DNA from: Flavimarina sp. Hel_I_48
Lineage (GTDB): Bacteria; Bacteroidota; Bacteroidia; Flavobacteriales; Flavobacteriaceae
Reading direction: 5' to 3'
Assembly: GCF_000733945.1 (NCBI RefSeq)
Contig: NZ_JPOL01000002.1
Coordinates: 1,799,001-1,863,000, forward strand
DNA length: 64,000 bases
Part shown: one piece after another, positions 56,536-64,000 of the stretch
How the letters are laid out: the number at the start of each line of letters is the position of its first letter
How positions within the stretch are numbered: position 1 is the stretch's first letter
Position numbers and translations under genes: made by a program
Notes under the pieces: generated by a model
What the model was told of the DNA's origin: nothing
Database searches by the model: none
The model's input: only the letters and a program-made list of their open reading frames with translations

Positions 56536-57426
56536 TTAGCCCATCCCCTGCACGTACTTCTTCGGTGTGGTACCAAATTGTTTTTTAAAGGCAGCGATAA
56601 AATGGCTGGCGGTGCTATACCCTACTTTTAAACCCACTTCATTTACGTTGTGCGTTCCCGTAGCGAGAAGCTGGCGGGCAACTTCCATTTTGTAATCAAA
56701 GAGAAAACTGTACACCGGTTCGCCATAAATCTGTTTGAAACCTTCTTTGAGTTTATTGAGGCTCAGACCTATCTCTTCTGCCAGCTCTTGCAGCGTGGGC
56801 GGTTCTGACATACGGGCGAGAATGATTTCCTTGGCTTTTTTGATCTTGGCGACATTATCTTCATCTACAAGAAAAGGGCATTGTTCAATATCAACATCTT
56901 CTGGCCGGTTAAAATATAAACTGAGCAGTTCATAGGCTTTCGCTTTAAAATACAGGGGTTTTATACTGGAGTGTAAGTTGTAATTTACAAGTTGGTTGAG
57001 CACTACGGCCATAGATGGCGGTACGCTTCCATCTTTGTAATATTTTCGGTCTTTGTTCTCGTCACTCAAAAAAGTGATATAATCAGCTTCCGTTGAAAAA
57101 AGGGAATGGAATTTCTTTATGGAAATCAATATGGAAATAACCCAGCTTCCTGTTTCCAGCGCCATGTTCATGGGCAAATCACGCTGTGGATTGTACAATA
57201 GCAAAGAGTTTTCTTCCTTTAAAGGCAATAGGTAAGCGCCGGAATTAAAATTGAACTCGGCATTTCCCTTTGCACAAAAATGAAATTGGATAAAACTACT
57301 GTCCACTTCCCGCAATACCTGCTGAACCTCATCGGTTTCATTATTGAATTTCAGAACAATAAAACCTGGCTCTATCATCACCTCGTTGTAAAGGCTTATG
57401 GCGTTATTTTCAATTGTATTTTCCAT
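56536..57426 (-). CDS. AraC family transcriptional regulator (PchR-like)
   Basis: 296 residues. The N-terminal half is a cupin-like sensing domain (about 20-165; IQFHFCAKGNAEFNFN), and the C-terminal half has the two AraC helix-turn-helix motifs (about 205-295; LQELAEEIGLSLNKLKEGFK, VGLKVGYSTASHFIAAFKKQ). The KEGFKQIYGEPVYSFLFDYK form is like PchR-type iron/siderophore regulators. It is divergent to hemA with about 190 bases between the starts, so control of heme synthesis by iron or heme is plausible. It is also convergent with the PUL, so a PUL role cannot be excluded. Confidence 0.85.
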   Translation of the reverse strand: MENTIENNAISLYNEVMIEPGFIVLKFNNETDEVQQVLREVDSSFIQFHFCAKGNAEFNFNSGAYLLPLKEENSLLLYNPQRDLPMNMALETGSWVISILISIKKFHSLFSTEADYITFLSDENKDRKYYKDGSVPPSMAVVLNQLVNYNLHSSIKPLYFKAKAYELLSLYFNRPEDVDIEQCPFLVDEDNVAKIKKAKEIILARMSEPPTLQELAEEIGLSLNKLKEGFKQIYGEPVYSFLFDYKMEVARQLLATGTHNVNEVGLKVGYSTASHFIAAFKKQFGTTPKKYVQGMG

Positions 57427-57570
57427 AGTATTTGCAATAAACTGTTTAGAAAGATTCTAAATTAAACGAAAGAAATAATTCGAATAGACCACTAAATTAG
57501 GCTATTTACAGCTTTTCTGATAAAAAATAGCCTTCAAAATCGTCTACCGATATAAATGATACCGCTAGCG

Positions 57571-57602
57571 TTGTTTTTTAAAATACTTGTCTAATACTTT
57601 TG
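57571..57602 (+). promoter_or_regulatory. Bacteroidota-type promoter of the heme operon
   Basis: TTG (57571-57573), 21-base spacer, TACTTTTG (57595-57602). Transcription would begin near 57609, upstream of ATG 57620 but downstream of the TTG at 57587, which argues for the ATG as the hemA start. Confidence 0.6.
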
Positions 57603-57619
57603 CAGCGTTGAATCTAAGT

Positions 57620-58879
57620 ATGTACAGCAAACGATCTTTTTACCCCGCGTATTCTGGAAATTTTTTCGCCATAGGCCTCAGCTATCTCAAAGCAGACGCC
57701 GAGGTGCGTGGCCACTTTAGTGTGGATATGAAAACGCAGGACCTCATCCTGCAGCGCGCTCAGGAAGATGGTATTGATGGTCTTACGATCATTTCTACCT
57801 GTAACCGTACGGAATTATATGGCTTTGCCGATGAAGCCCTTGATCTTATCAAACTCCTCTGCGAACATACACAGGGCACGGTTGCCGAATTTCAAAATGT
57901 ATCGTATACGTACGAGAACGAAGCTGCCGTTGATCATCTTTTTAAGGTGGGCACCGGTCTTGACAGTCAGATTCTGGGTGATTTTGAGATTATAGGCCAG
58001 TTAAAATCGGGTTTTAAACGCTCTAAAAAACTGGGGCTTGTGAACCCATTTATGGAGCGGCTCATCAACTGCGTGATCCAGTCCAGCAAGCGCATCAAGA
58101 ACGAAACCAATATTTCAAACGGTGCAACTTCCGTAAGTTTTGCTTCGGTGCAATATATTATGGCCCGCGTTCCTTACATTTCCGAAAAAAATATCGTTCT
58201 TTTTGGTACCGGAAAAATAGGTCGAAATACCTGCGAAAACCTCGTAAAACATACTAAAAACGACCATATTACCCTTATAAACCGAACAAAAGATAAGGCG
58301 GAAAAAATCGCGGGTCGGTTTAATCTTTTGGTTAAAGATTATGCAGATATACAATCTGAAATTGCCAGCGCAGATGTATTGATCGTCGCTACCGGCGCTC
58401 AGAAACCCACGATTTCAAAAGATTTACTTCACCTTAAAAAACCGCTGCTCATCCTTGATCTTTCTATCCCAAAAAATGTGGATTCTAATGTGGAGGAAAT
58501 TGAACATGTGACCCTGGTTCACCTTGACCAACTTTCAAAAATCACAGACGATACCTTGAACAGAAGAAAACAGCATGTACCGCAGGCGGAAGCGATCAAC
58601 AAAGAGATACAGACTGATTTTTATGAATGGCTGGGATCCAGGCAATTTGCCCCCACGATTCGCGCATTAAAATCAAGATTGCTGGAGATTAAAGATGGTG
58701 AGATTGATTTTCAGCGGAAAAAGATAGTCGGTTTTAATGAAGAACAGGCTGAAATCATCAGCAACCGCCTTATTCAAAAAATCGCTACCCAGTTTGCAAA
58801 GCACCTTAAAGACGAAAAAGTTCCGCAAAATGAAAGCATTGAACTTATTCAAAAGGTCTTTAAACTTCAAAACCACTAA
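57620..58879 (+). CDS. hemA: Glutamyl-tRNA reductase
   Basis: 419 residues. It makes glutamate-1-semialdehyde from glutamyl-tRNA, the first committed step of C5 heme synthesis. The catalytic Cys is in STCNRTELYG; the NADPH-binding domain has VLFGTGKIGRNTCENL; LDSQILGDFEIIGQLK and the C-terminal dimerisation helix are present. Start at ATG 57620 because the promoter overlaps the alternative TTG 57587. It is followed after 3 bases by hemC. Confidence 0.95.
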   Translation: MYSKRSFYPAYSGNFFAIGLSYLKADAEVRGHFSVDMKTQDLILQRAQEDGIDGLTIISTCNRTELYGFADEALDLIKLLCEHTQGTVAEFQNVSYTYENEAAVDHLFKVGTGLDSQILGDFEIIGQLKSGFKRSKKLGLVNPFMERLINCVIQSSKRIKNETNISNGATSVSFASVQYIMARVPYISEKNIVLFGTGKIGRNTCENLVKHTKNDHITLINRTKDKAEKIAGRFNLLVKDYADIQSEIASADVLIVATGAQKPTISKDLLHLKKPLLILDLSIPKNVDSNVEEIEHVTLVHLDQLSKITDDTLNRRKQHVPQAEAINKEIQTDFYEWLGSRQFAPTIRALKSRLLEIKDGEIDFQRKKIVGFNEEQAEIISNRLIQKIATQFAKHLKDEKVPQNESIELIQKVFKLQNH

Positions 58880-58882
58880 ATT

Positions 58883-59817
58883 TTGGAAAAAACAATACGC
58901 ATTGGCACGCGCGATAGCGAACTTGCCCTATGGCAGGCGCACTATGTACAGGACAAACTGGAAGCACTGGATTATAAAACGGAACTGATTTCTGTAAAAT
59001 CCACCGGTGACCTTATCCTTGACAAGCCCTTTATGAAATGGGAATCACAGGTATTTTTACAAAAACCCTTGATGTTGCCATGATCAACGGCGCCGTTGAT
59101 ATCGCGGTACATTCCATGAAAGATGTGCCGACAAAACTTCCTTTCGGTATTGTACAGGGTGCCGTGCTCAAAAGAGCTGTCGTAGAAGATATTTTAGTTT
59201 ACAACCCGGTAGAAAATATTGAAAATCAGTTGGAATCAGCTGAAAATACCCTCGCAACGGGAAGTTTACGACGAAAAGCACAGTGGCTGCACCGGTACCC
59301 CAATCATGATTTTACAGATTTACGAGGCAATGTGAATACGCGTCTTCAGAAATTAAAAGACAGCGACTGGACGGGTGCTATTTTTGCAAAAGCGGGATTG
59401 GAACGCATTAACCTGATCCCAGAAAACCATATCGAACTTGACTGGATGATCCCTGCCCCGGCGCAGGGCGCGATGGTTATCGCTGCGATGGAAAACGATA
59501 CCTATTGCCGCGAGGCGTGTGCGAAGTTGAACGACCTTGCCGCTGAAGTGGAAACTACCGTAGAACGTGATTTTTTAAACGAATTAGAAGGCGGTTGCAC
59601 GGCACCCATAGGAGCGCTTGCCCGTGTGATGGACAAAAAGCTACATTTTGAAGCAGCACTTTTTAGCCTGGACGGAAGTCAGAAAATAGGTGTAAACAAA
59701 ACCATTGATCTTACTAAAAATCGAAATTTTGGCCGTTTTTGTGCTACCGAAGTTCTCGAGAATGGCGGGAAAGAACTTATGGCCAAAATAAAAGCTGCGC
59801 TCAATACGGAGGTCTAA
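58883..59817 (+). pseudogene. hemC: Porphobilinogen deaminase with a single-base frameshift
   Basis: Two frames together give a full-length HemC of about 311 residues. The first (58883-59083, TTG start) reads IRIGTRDSELALWQAHYVQD and VKSTGDLILDKPF; the second (from ATG 59038) continues with GITGIFTKTLDVAMINGAVD, AVHSMKDVPT and the cofactor cysteine in EGGCTAPIGAL. The shift falls at ATGAAATGGG (59033-59042), where adding one A to the A3 run (59036-59038) restores KMGITGIF. All catalytic elements are otherwise intact, including the dipyrromethane-binding Cys. A sequencing error is the simplest explanation, as hemC is needed for the surrounding heme genes; a true mutation is possible. The site is not a classical slippery sequence. 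Confidence 0.85.
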
Positions 59818-59840
59818 CGTTAGATATCAACTACGAACCG

Positions 59841-60392
59841 ATGAAAATAATCCCCGATCTTAAAAATGAAGAATGGAAAGAGGTGGAGTTTGATGCAAAG
59901 ATCGCTGAGAATGAAAAGTTCAAAATATCTAACTACGGCAGGCTGATCAATTGCAAGAAAGAAGAGGACTTTCTTTCTAAAAAGTATTTTATCAACGGGT
60001 ATCAGACCATCCCGTTACAGTTGGAAACAGGTGGCCGCACGAGCCGTTATATTCATAAACTTGTGGCGCAGCATTTTTTACCGCAAAACGATGGCGTATA
60101 TGTGATTCACCTGGATTATGACAAGAAAAATAACCGACTGGAAAATCTAAAATGGGCCACTAAGCGTGAAAAGGAAATTCACCAGCACACGAATCCTGAT
60201 TTTAAGAATATCGTCAAGAAAAAACCCTCTACCGCTAAGCTTACCGAAACCAAGGTAAAACTCATCAAGCGTAAGATCAACGATCCCAACCGCAGGACGC
60301 GAATGAAAATGATTGCCAAGCAGTTTGGTATTTCAGAAATGCAGCTTTACCGCATCAAAACCGGTGAAAACTGGAAAGAAGTCAAGGAATAG
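59841..60392 (+). CDS. NUMOD4/HNH homing-endonuclease-like protein within the heme operon
   Basis: 183 residues. Order: a NUMOD4-type DNA-binding motif (EEWKEVEF, about 10-17; FKISNYGRL, about 27-35), an HNH_3-like nuclease domain (HKLVAQHFLP with H72; VIHLDYDKKNNRLENLKWA with H90, N97 and N98), and a C-terminal helix-turn-helix (about 130-175, MIAKQFGISEMQLYRIKTGE). The order and motifs are those of free-standing homing endonucleases, though it could be domesticated. It lies 23 bases after hemC and 30 before hemD, in the same direction. No intron or intein is visible nearby. Confidence 0.8.
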   Translation: MKIIPDLKNEEWKEVEFDAKIAENEKFKISNYGRLINCKKEEDFLSKKYFINGYQTIPLQLETGGRTSRYIHKLVAQHFLPQNDGVYVIHLDYDKKNNRLENLKWATKREKEIHQHTNPDFKNIVKKKPSTAKLTETKVKLIKRKINDPNRRTRMKMIAKQFGISEMQLYRIKTGENWKEVKE

Positions 60393-60422
60393 ACCCATTT
60401 TATTGCCATTATTATTTAATCG

Positions 60423-61082
60423 ATGCCCAGCATACTTTCCACTAAAAGATTAACCCACATTCAGAGAGAAACATTCCGCAAAGCGGGAATACAACTTGTG
60501 GAGTATGATGCGATCAAGATAGAGAATGTTGATTTTAAAATGCCAGAGTATGTAGAAAATGCCATTTTTACCAGTAAAAACGCGGTACAGGCAGTTGTAA
60601 AAAATTCCGCGGAAGCGAGAAAAATCAAGAACAGCTTTTGTGTAGGTTCAAAAACTGGTAAAATCTTATCAAAAAACGGCCTAAAACCTTTAAAAATTGG
60701 TCATAATGCGGCAGATTTAGGGCAGTTTATTGCTAAATATCATTCAGAAAAAAGCTTTTATTTCTTTTGTGGCGATAAGCGCCGGGAAGAATTGCCCATA
60801 ATTCTTGAGAACGCAAATATCCCTGTACAGGAAGTCATTACTTATAAAACAGTCTTGAACCCAGAAAAATTTAATCAGGATTTTAATACTGTTTTATTTT
60901 TTAGCCCAAGCGGAATACAGAGTTTTGTAAAAAATAACGATTTAAGTCAAAAAACGGCCATTTGCATAGGTAAAACGACCGCTTTTGAGGCAAAAAAACA
61001 TACAGAAAAGGTCGAAATTGCAGTTGTAACCACGGTAGAAAGCGTTATTGAAAAAGCGATCGAGCTTACTAAAAGAAGATAA
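60423..61082 (+). CDS. hemD: Uroporphyrinogen-III synthase
   Basis: 219 residues. HemD is poorly conserved, but AIFTSKNAVQAVVKN, FFCGDKRREELPIILENANI, EVITYKTVLN and FFSPSGIQSFVKNN follow the two-domain family pattern. It closes and isomerises hydroxymethylbilane to uroporphyrinogen III. The position between hemC (and the HNH gene) and hemE supports the call. ATG 60423. Confidence 0.88.
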   Translation: MPSILSTKRLTHIQRETFRKAGIQLVEYDAIKIENVDFKMPEYVENAIFTSKNAVQAVVKNSAEARKIKNSFCVGSKTGKILSKNGLKPLKIGHNAADLGQFIAKYHSEKSFYFFCGDKRREELPIILENANIPVQEVITYKTVLNPEKFNQDFNTVLFFSPSGIQSFVKNNDLSQKTAICIGKTTAFEAKKHTEKVEIAVVTTVESVIEKAIELTKRR

Positions 61083-61146
61083 ATTGATGCGACGGATCCA
61101 GAGGTTTTAAAAACCTGAGGTCTTGATACAAATAAAAATATATTTC

Positions 61147-62229
61147 ATGGAGAACAAGAAAGAGACTTCCGCCTTCGCAGAAGTGATAAATAAGAAACCA
61201 AATATCAAGAATGACCTGTTTTTGCGCGCGTTAAAAGGCGAAACCGTACAGCGCCCTCCCGTATGGATGATGCGTCAGGCCGGCAGGTATTTGCCCGAGT
61301 TTATGGAGCTTAAAAGAAAATATGATTTCTTCACCCGCTGCCAGCAACCCGAACTTGCCAGTGAGATTACCGTACAGCCCATACGGCGCTACGGTATGGA
61401 CGCGGCGATCCTTTTTTGTGATATCCTGGTGATCCCGCAGGCCATGAATATTCATGTGGAAATGAAACCTGGCGTGGGGCCATGGCTTCCGCAGCCCATT
61501 CGTTCACAGGCAGATCTTGACCGGGTGATCGTACCAGATATTCACGATACCCTGGGCTATGTGATGGAAGCCATTAAAATGACCAAGGAAAAACTCAATG
61601 ATGAGATTCCGCTTATTGGTTTTGCCGGTTCGCCGTGGACGATCCTTTGCTATTGCGTACAGGGGCAGGGTTCTAAAAACTTTGATAAGGCCAAAGAGTT
61701 TTGTTTTACCCAGCCACAGGTAGCACACCAACTTTTACAGAAAATAACAGATACGACCATCGCTTATTTAAAGGAAAAAATAAAAGCCGGCGTAGATGCG
61801 GTACAGGTTTTTGACAGTTGGGGCGGCATGCTCTCCCCTACTGATTATCAGGAATTCAGCTGGCAATATATTCAGCAGATCATAGATGCGCTCAAGGATG
61901 AAGCCCCGGTGATTGCCTTTGGCAAAGGATGCTGGTTTGCACTGGGCGAAATGGCAACAAGCGGTGCATCTGCACTGGGCGTTGACTGGACATGCAGTCC
62001 TCAAAATGCGCGTATTCTTTCCGGTGGAAATATTACGCTTCAGGGAAATTTTGACCCTACGCGTCTTTTTTCGCCCCCGGCGGAAATAAAACGTATGGTC
62101 AAAGAAATGATTGACGCTTTTGGAAAAGATAAATATATCGTGAACCTGGGTCATGGTATTTTACCGAATATCCCACTTGAAAATGCCGGGGCCTTCATTG
62201 AAGCGGTAAAAGAATACAAACAGGACTAA
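61147..62229 (+). CDS. hemE: Uroporphyrinogen decarboxylase
   Basis: 360 residues. It converts uroporphyrinogen III to coproporphyrinogen III. Signatures: [15 protein letters not shown], the [12 protein letters not shown] loop, [10 protein letters not shown] and [10 protein letters not shown] near the end. The first 19 residues or so ([19 protein letters not shown]) precede the usual family start ([13 protein letters not shown]) and their codons contain a small inverted repeat (61165-61184). ATG 61147 is used; no closer ATG exists. The stop overlaps the next gene's ATG by one base. Confidence 0.96.
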   Translation: MENKKETSAFAEVINKKPNIKNDLFLRALKGETVQRPPVWMMRQAGRYLPEFMELKRKYDFFTRCQQPELASEITVQPIRRYGMDAAILFCDILVIPQAMNIHVEMKPGVGPWLPQPIRSQADLDRVIVPDIHDTLGYVMEAIKMTKEKLNDEIPLIGFAGSPWTILCYCVQGQGSKNFDKAKEFCFTQPQVAHQLLQKITDTTIAYLKEKIKAGVDAVQVFDSWGGMLSPTDYQEFSWQYIQQIIDALKDEAPVIAFGKGCWFALGEMATSGASALGVDWTCSPQNARILSGGNITLQGNFDPTRLFSPPAEIKRMVKEMIDAFGKDKYIVNLGHGILPNIPLENAGAFIEAVKEYKQD

Positions 62230-62711
62230 TGTTAATGAACGTGCTGCGCTCCGCCGACTTTAAACAGCTTCCCGGGCTGTTTTGGATAGCGTGCTCCCAT
62301 CCGCTTTTTATAATCCCCACATTAAAGGCGACACGGGAAACAATGAAGATCGCGCAGCAGGAATATGGTAATGCACACAAAGGGAACACACCAGCAAATG
62401 CTTTTAGGCATGCGCTGTGGAATGTGCTCATCGCAAAACACTGTCTCAAACGAAAACAAAACTTTAAAAAAGTGCTTCTCTGGACCGAAAAAATAACCGC
62501 AAAACATGAAAAATTAGCACCAAATAAAACGCTGGAGCGTGCTATGGACCTGCACAATAACCAGATAGGTTTGATGCATTGCAGTGAACTGGTCTCTCAG
62601 GATAACCGCGAGATCATTGCTTTTTTAAAGAACGAAGCCGGGCGGGCAAAAAAAGTCAACCAACTAGCTGAAATAGAAAAGGCGAATAAAGAAATGGTTT
62701 ATCTCTCATGA
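62229..62711 (+). CDS. DUF6973-like protein
   Basis: 160 residues with no signal peptide. The pattern NAFRHALWNVLIAKHCLKRK (about 57-76) and RAMDLHNNQIGLMHC (about 105-119) matches a small family of unknown function (DUF6973), with conserved His, Arg and Asn residues suggesting a metal site or an enzyme. It is coupled to hemE (TAATG) upstream and to the EI24 gene (ATGA) downstream, so it is co-translated with them. Function is not known to me. Confidence 0.65.
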   Translation: MLMNVLRSADFKQLPGLFWIACSHPLFIIPTLKATRETMKIAQQEYGNAHKGNTPANAFRHALWNVLIAKHCLKRKQNFKKVLLWTEKITAKHEKLAPNKTLERAMDLHNNQIGLMHCSELVSQDNREIIAFLKNEAGRAKKVNQLAEIEKANKEMVYLS

Positions 62712-63466
62712 TAAAAAGTTGTTTACATGCCATAAACGCGTATCGCCGCTCCTTTAGGCTCATCAACGAACTGGGACTGTGGAAATATTATATGATCCCC
62801 ATGGTTATCAGTCTTTTAACAGCGGTAATCATCGGCTTTTCGGCATGGGGATTTTCTGATGACATTGGCGCTTTGATCAGTCGGTTGTGGTTCTGGGAAT
62901 GGGGCGCGAAGACTTTTGCCACAGTGAGTACGTTTTTTGGCGGTTTGCTGGTGATATTGCTCGGTTTGATCCTATTTAAACACGTGGTCATGGCATTTTC
63001 AGCTCCTTTTATGAGTTCGGTTTCCGAAAAAATAGAAATGCACCTTTATGGTAAAAATGAAATGTATCGCGACACTTCAAATATGGGGCAATTGTGGCGC
63101 GGTATAGGTATAAACATGCGCAACCTTGTCTGGGAATTGCTGATTACGCTTCCCCTGCTCCTTTTAGGATTAATTCCGGTAGTAAACTTTATCACTACAC
63201 CACTGGCATTTCTGGTCCAGGCATATTATGCGGGTTTTGGTAATATGGACTGCACGTTAGAACGGCATTTTAGCTATCAGCATAGTGTTGATTTTGTAAA
63301 GAAAAACCGTGGTCTCGCCATAGGTAACGGGATTGTTTTTATGGGTTGCCTCTTGATACCGATCATTGGGATTATCCTGGTGCTGCCACTTTCTATTACC
63401 GCTGCGAGTGTTGTAACGCTTCAAGCGTTAGAGGATAAAAAAACAGACACGACCTGCAAGGTATGA
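62708..63466 (+). CDS. EI24/CysZ-like membrane protein
   Basis: 252 residues with four or more predicted spans (about 26-48, 72-97, 143-165, 198-225). FWEWGAKTFATVSTFFGGLL and the AFSAPFMSSVSEKIE loop fit the EI24 domain family, whose bacterial members include the CysZ sulfate transporter. It belongs to the heme operon by its overlaps; hemF and hemB often follow in related genomes but are beyond or missing here. Its 3' end overlaps a REP-like hairpin (63451-63493). Confidence 0.8.
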   Translation: MIKSCLHAINAYRRSFRLINELGLWKYYMIPMVISLLTAVIIGFSAWGFSDDIGALISRLWFWEWGAKTFATVSTFFGGLLVILLGLILFKHVVMAFSAPFMSSVSEKIEMHLYGKNEMYRDTSNMGQLWRGIGINMRNLVWELLITLPLLLLGLIPVVNFITTPLAFLVQAYYAGFGNMDCTLERHFSYQHSVDFVKKNRGLAIGNGIVFMGCLLIPIIGIILVLPLSITAASVVTLQALEDKKTDTTCKV

Positions 63467-63493
63467 GCGAGAAACGAGCGATCCTTGTAGGTC
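63451..63493 (+). repeat. REP-like hairpin upstream of the RAYT gene
   Basis: GACCTGCAAGG (63451-63461) pairs with CCTTGTAGGTC (63483-63493) through 11 bp with one G-T wobble and a 21-base loop. It overlaps the EI24 stop codon and precedes the transposase-like gene by 95 bases. No T tract follows, so it is not an intrinsic terminator. Confidence 0.6.
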
Positions 63494-63588
63494 TAACCAA
63501 GCATATGTACAAGAACCTAAAACCATGTTGATACCTCAGAGCAACCTCACGAAAAATGTGGAACACTTTGTAGGATAATTAAAAAAGT

Positions 63589-64000
63589 ATGAAGCTGGAA
63601 CAACTACAAAAAGATCATTATTACCACATATATAACCGTGGCATCAACGGCTGTACCATTTTCAAAAATGACAAAAACAAAGACTACTTTCTGAAATTAT
63701 TCAATAAATATCTTTCTAAAAAAGTGTCCGTTCTGGCTTATTGTTTAATGCAAAATCATTATCATTTTGTAATACGAATTTCTTCAGAGGAAGATAGAGT
63801 AATCCAATCTTTTTCAAATTTTTTAATGCGTATGCCAAAGCTTTTAATAAGAGTGTAAATAGAACCGGTAGTTTATTTGAAAAACATTTTAAGCGAAAAG
63901 AAATCAGTGGCAATAATTATTTACGGAATCTTATCATTTATGTTCATCAAAATCCGCAAAATACGATTGGTGAACGTTTTTCCTCTTATGGGTTTTATTT
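63589..64000 (+). pseudogene. REP-associated tyrosine transposase (RAYT/Y1-type), frame-disrupted and cut by window end
   Basis: The start reads MKLEQLQKDHYYHIYNRGIN, followed by the HUH motif in CLMQNHYHFVIRI. A frame break occurs at the T6 run 63819-63824: one more T would restore FSNFFNAYAKAFNKSVNRTG and continue to LRNLIIYVHQNPQNT, the segment carrying the Y1 tyrosine, up to the window end. Without it the product stops at 63858. RAYTs are single-copy domesticated relatives of IS200/IS605 transposases acting on REP hairpins. The break may be a real decay event or a sequencing error. Confidence 0.85.

Noticed and set aside
59030..59045. Programmed -1 frameshifting in hemC
   Set aside because: The site TTT-ATG-AAA-TGG lacks a slippery heptamer, and I see no downstream pseudoknot; an error or mutation in the A run is simpler.

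Overview
The window is a contiguous chromosomal segment from a member of the Bacteroidota, almost certainly a Flavobacteriaceae. The evidence is SusC/SusD polysaccharide-utilization loci, gliding/type IX secretion genes (gldD, gldE, sprE), a split F-type ATP synthase operon without atpDC, a bacterial geranylgeranylglyceryl-phosphate synthase, the AraC-hemACDE order, and promoters of the TTTG-N17/19-TAnnTTTG type with no Shine-Dalgarno tracts. Genus cannot be fixed from the sequence. Several genes appear to use TTG or GTG starts.

Layout. 1-5068: 3' part of a PUL (SusC end, SusD, SusE/F-like lipoprotein, GH43, clan GH-A hydrolase). 5069-5438 and 9904-10579: non-coding stretches holding three copies of a roughly 90-base hairpin repeat. 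5439-9846 (minus): dsbD, tRNA-Asp, a DUF58 protein, a ClpP paralogue, thioredoxin. 10580-16179: recX, a GGGP synthase/phosphopantetheinyl transferase pair, ahcY, a DUF3332 lipoprotein, L21-L27 and a DUF4199 membrane protein. 16433-19895: a paired M16 metallopeptidase system. 19978-25344: ssb-gldE-gldD facing sprE. 25355-31616: bactofilin, atpZ, a DUF6168-like gene and atpBEFHAG. 31722-38845: a lipoprotein, then an envelope cluster (flippase, dut, nucleotidyltransferase, TPR protein, DUF4292 lipoprotein, EnvC-like). 38879-42924: small lipoprotein, GDPD, recJ, an endonuclease/exonuclease/phosphatase-family protein. 43012-56527: a second, complete PUL with its own transmembrane beta-propeller/LuxR regulator, SusC, SusD, PKD-type surface protein and a GH30-GH5-GH30 enzyme set, best explained as a beta-glucan (beta-1,6 or branched beta-1,3/1,6) locus. 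56536-63466: AraC/PchR-like regulator diverging from a heme operon hemA-hemC-(NUMOD4/HNH gene)-hemD-hemE-DUF6973-EI24. 63589-64000: a frame-disrupted RAYT-type transposase running off the end.

Most genes are ordinary flavobacterial core genes. The points worth a second look are the hairpin repeat family, a homing-endonuclease-like gene inside the heme operon next to a frameshifted hemC, three helically phased ACGTA motifs between the PUL regulator and susC, the L21-HhH fusion, a terminator-like hairpin between atpE and atpF, and short TTCCGC/GCGGAA palindromes that also occur inside genes. I found no CRISPR array, prophage, defence island or clearly new multi-gene system.
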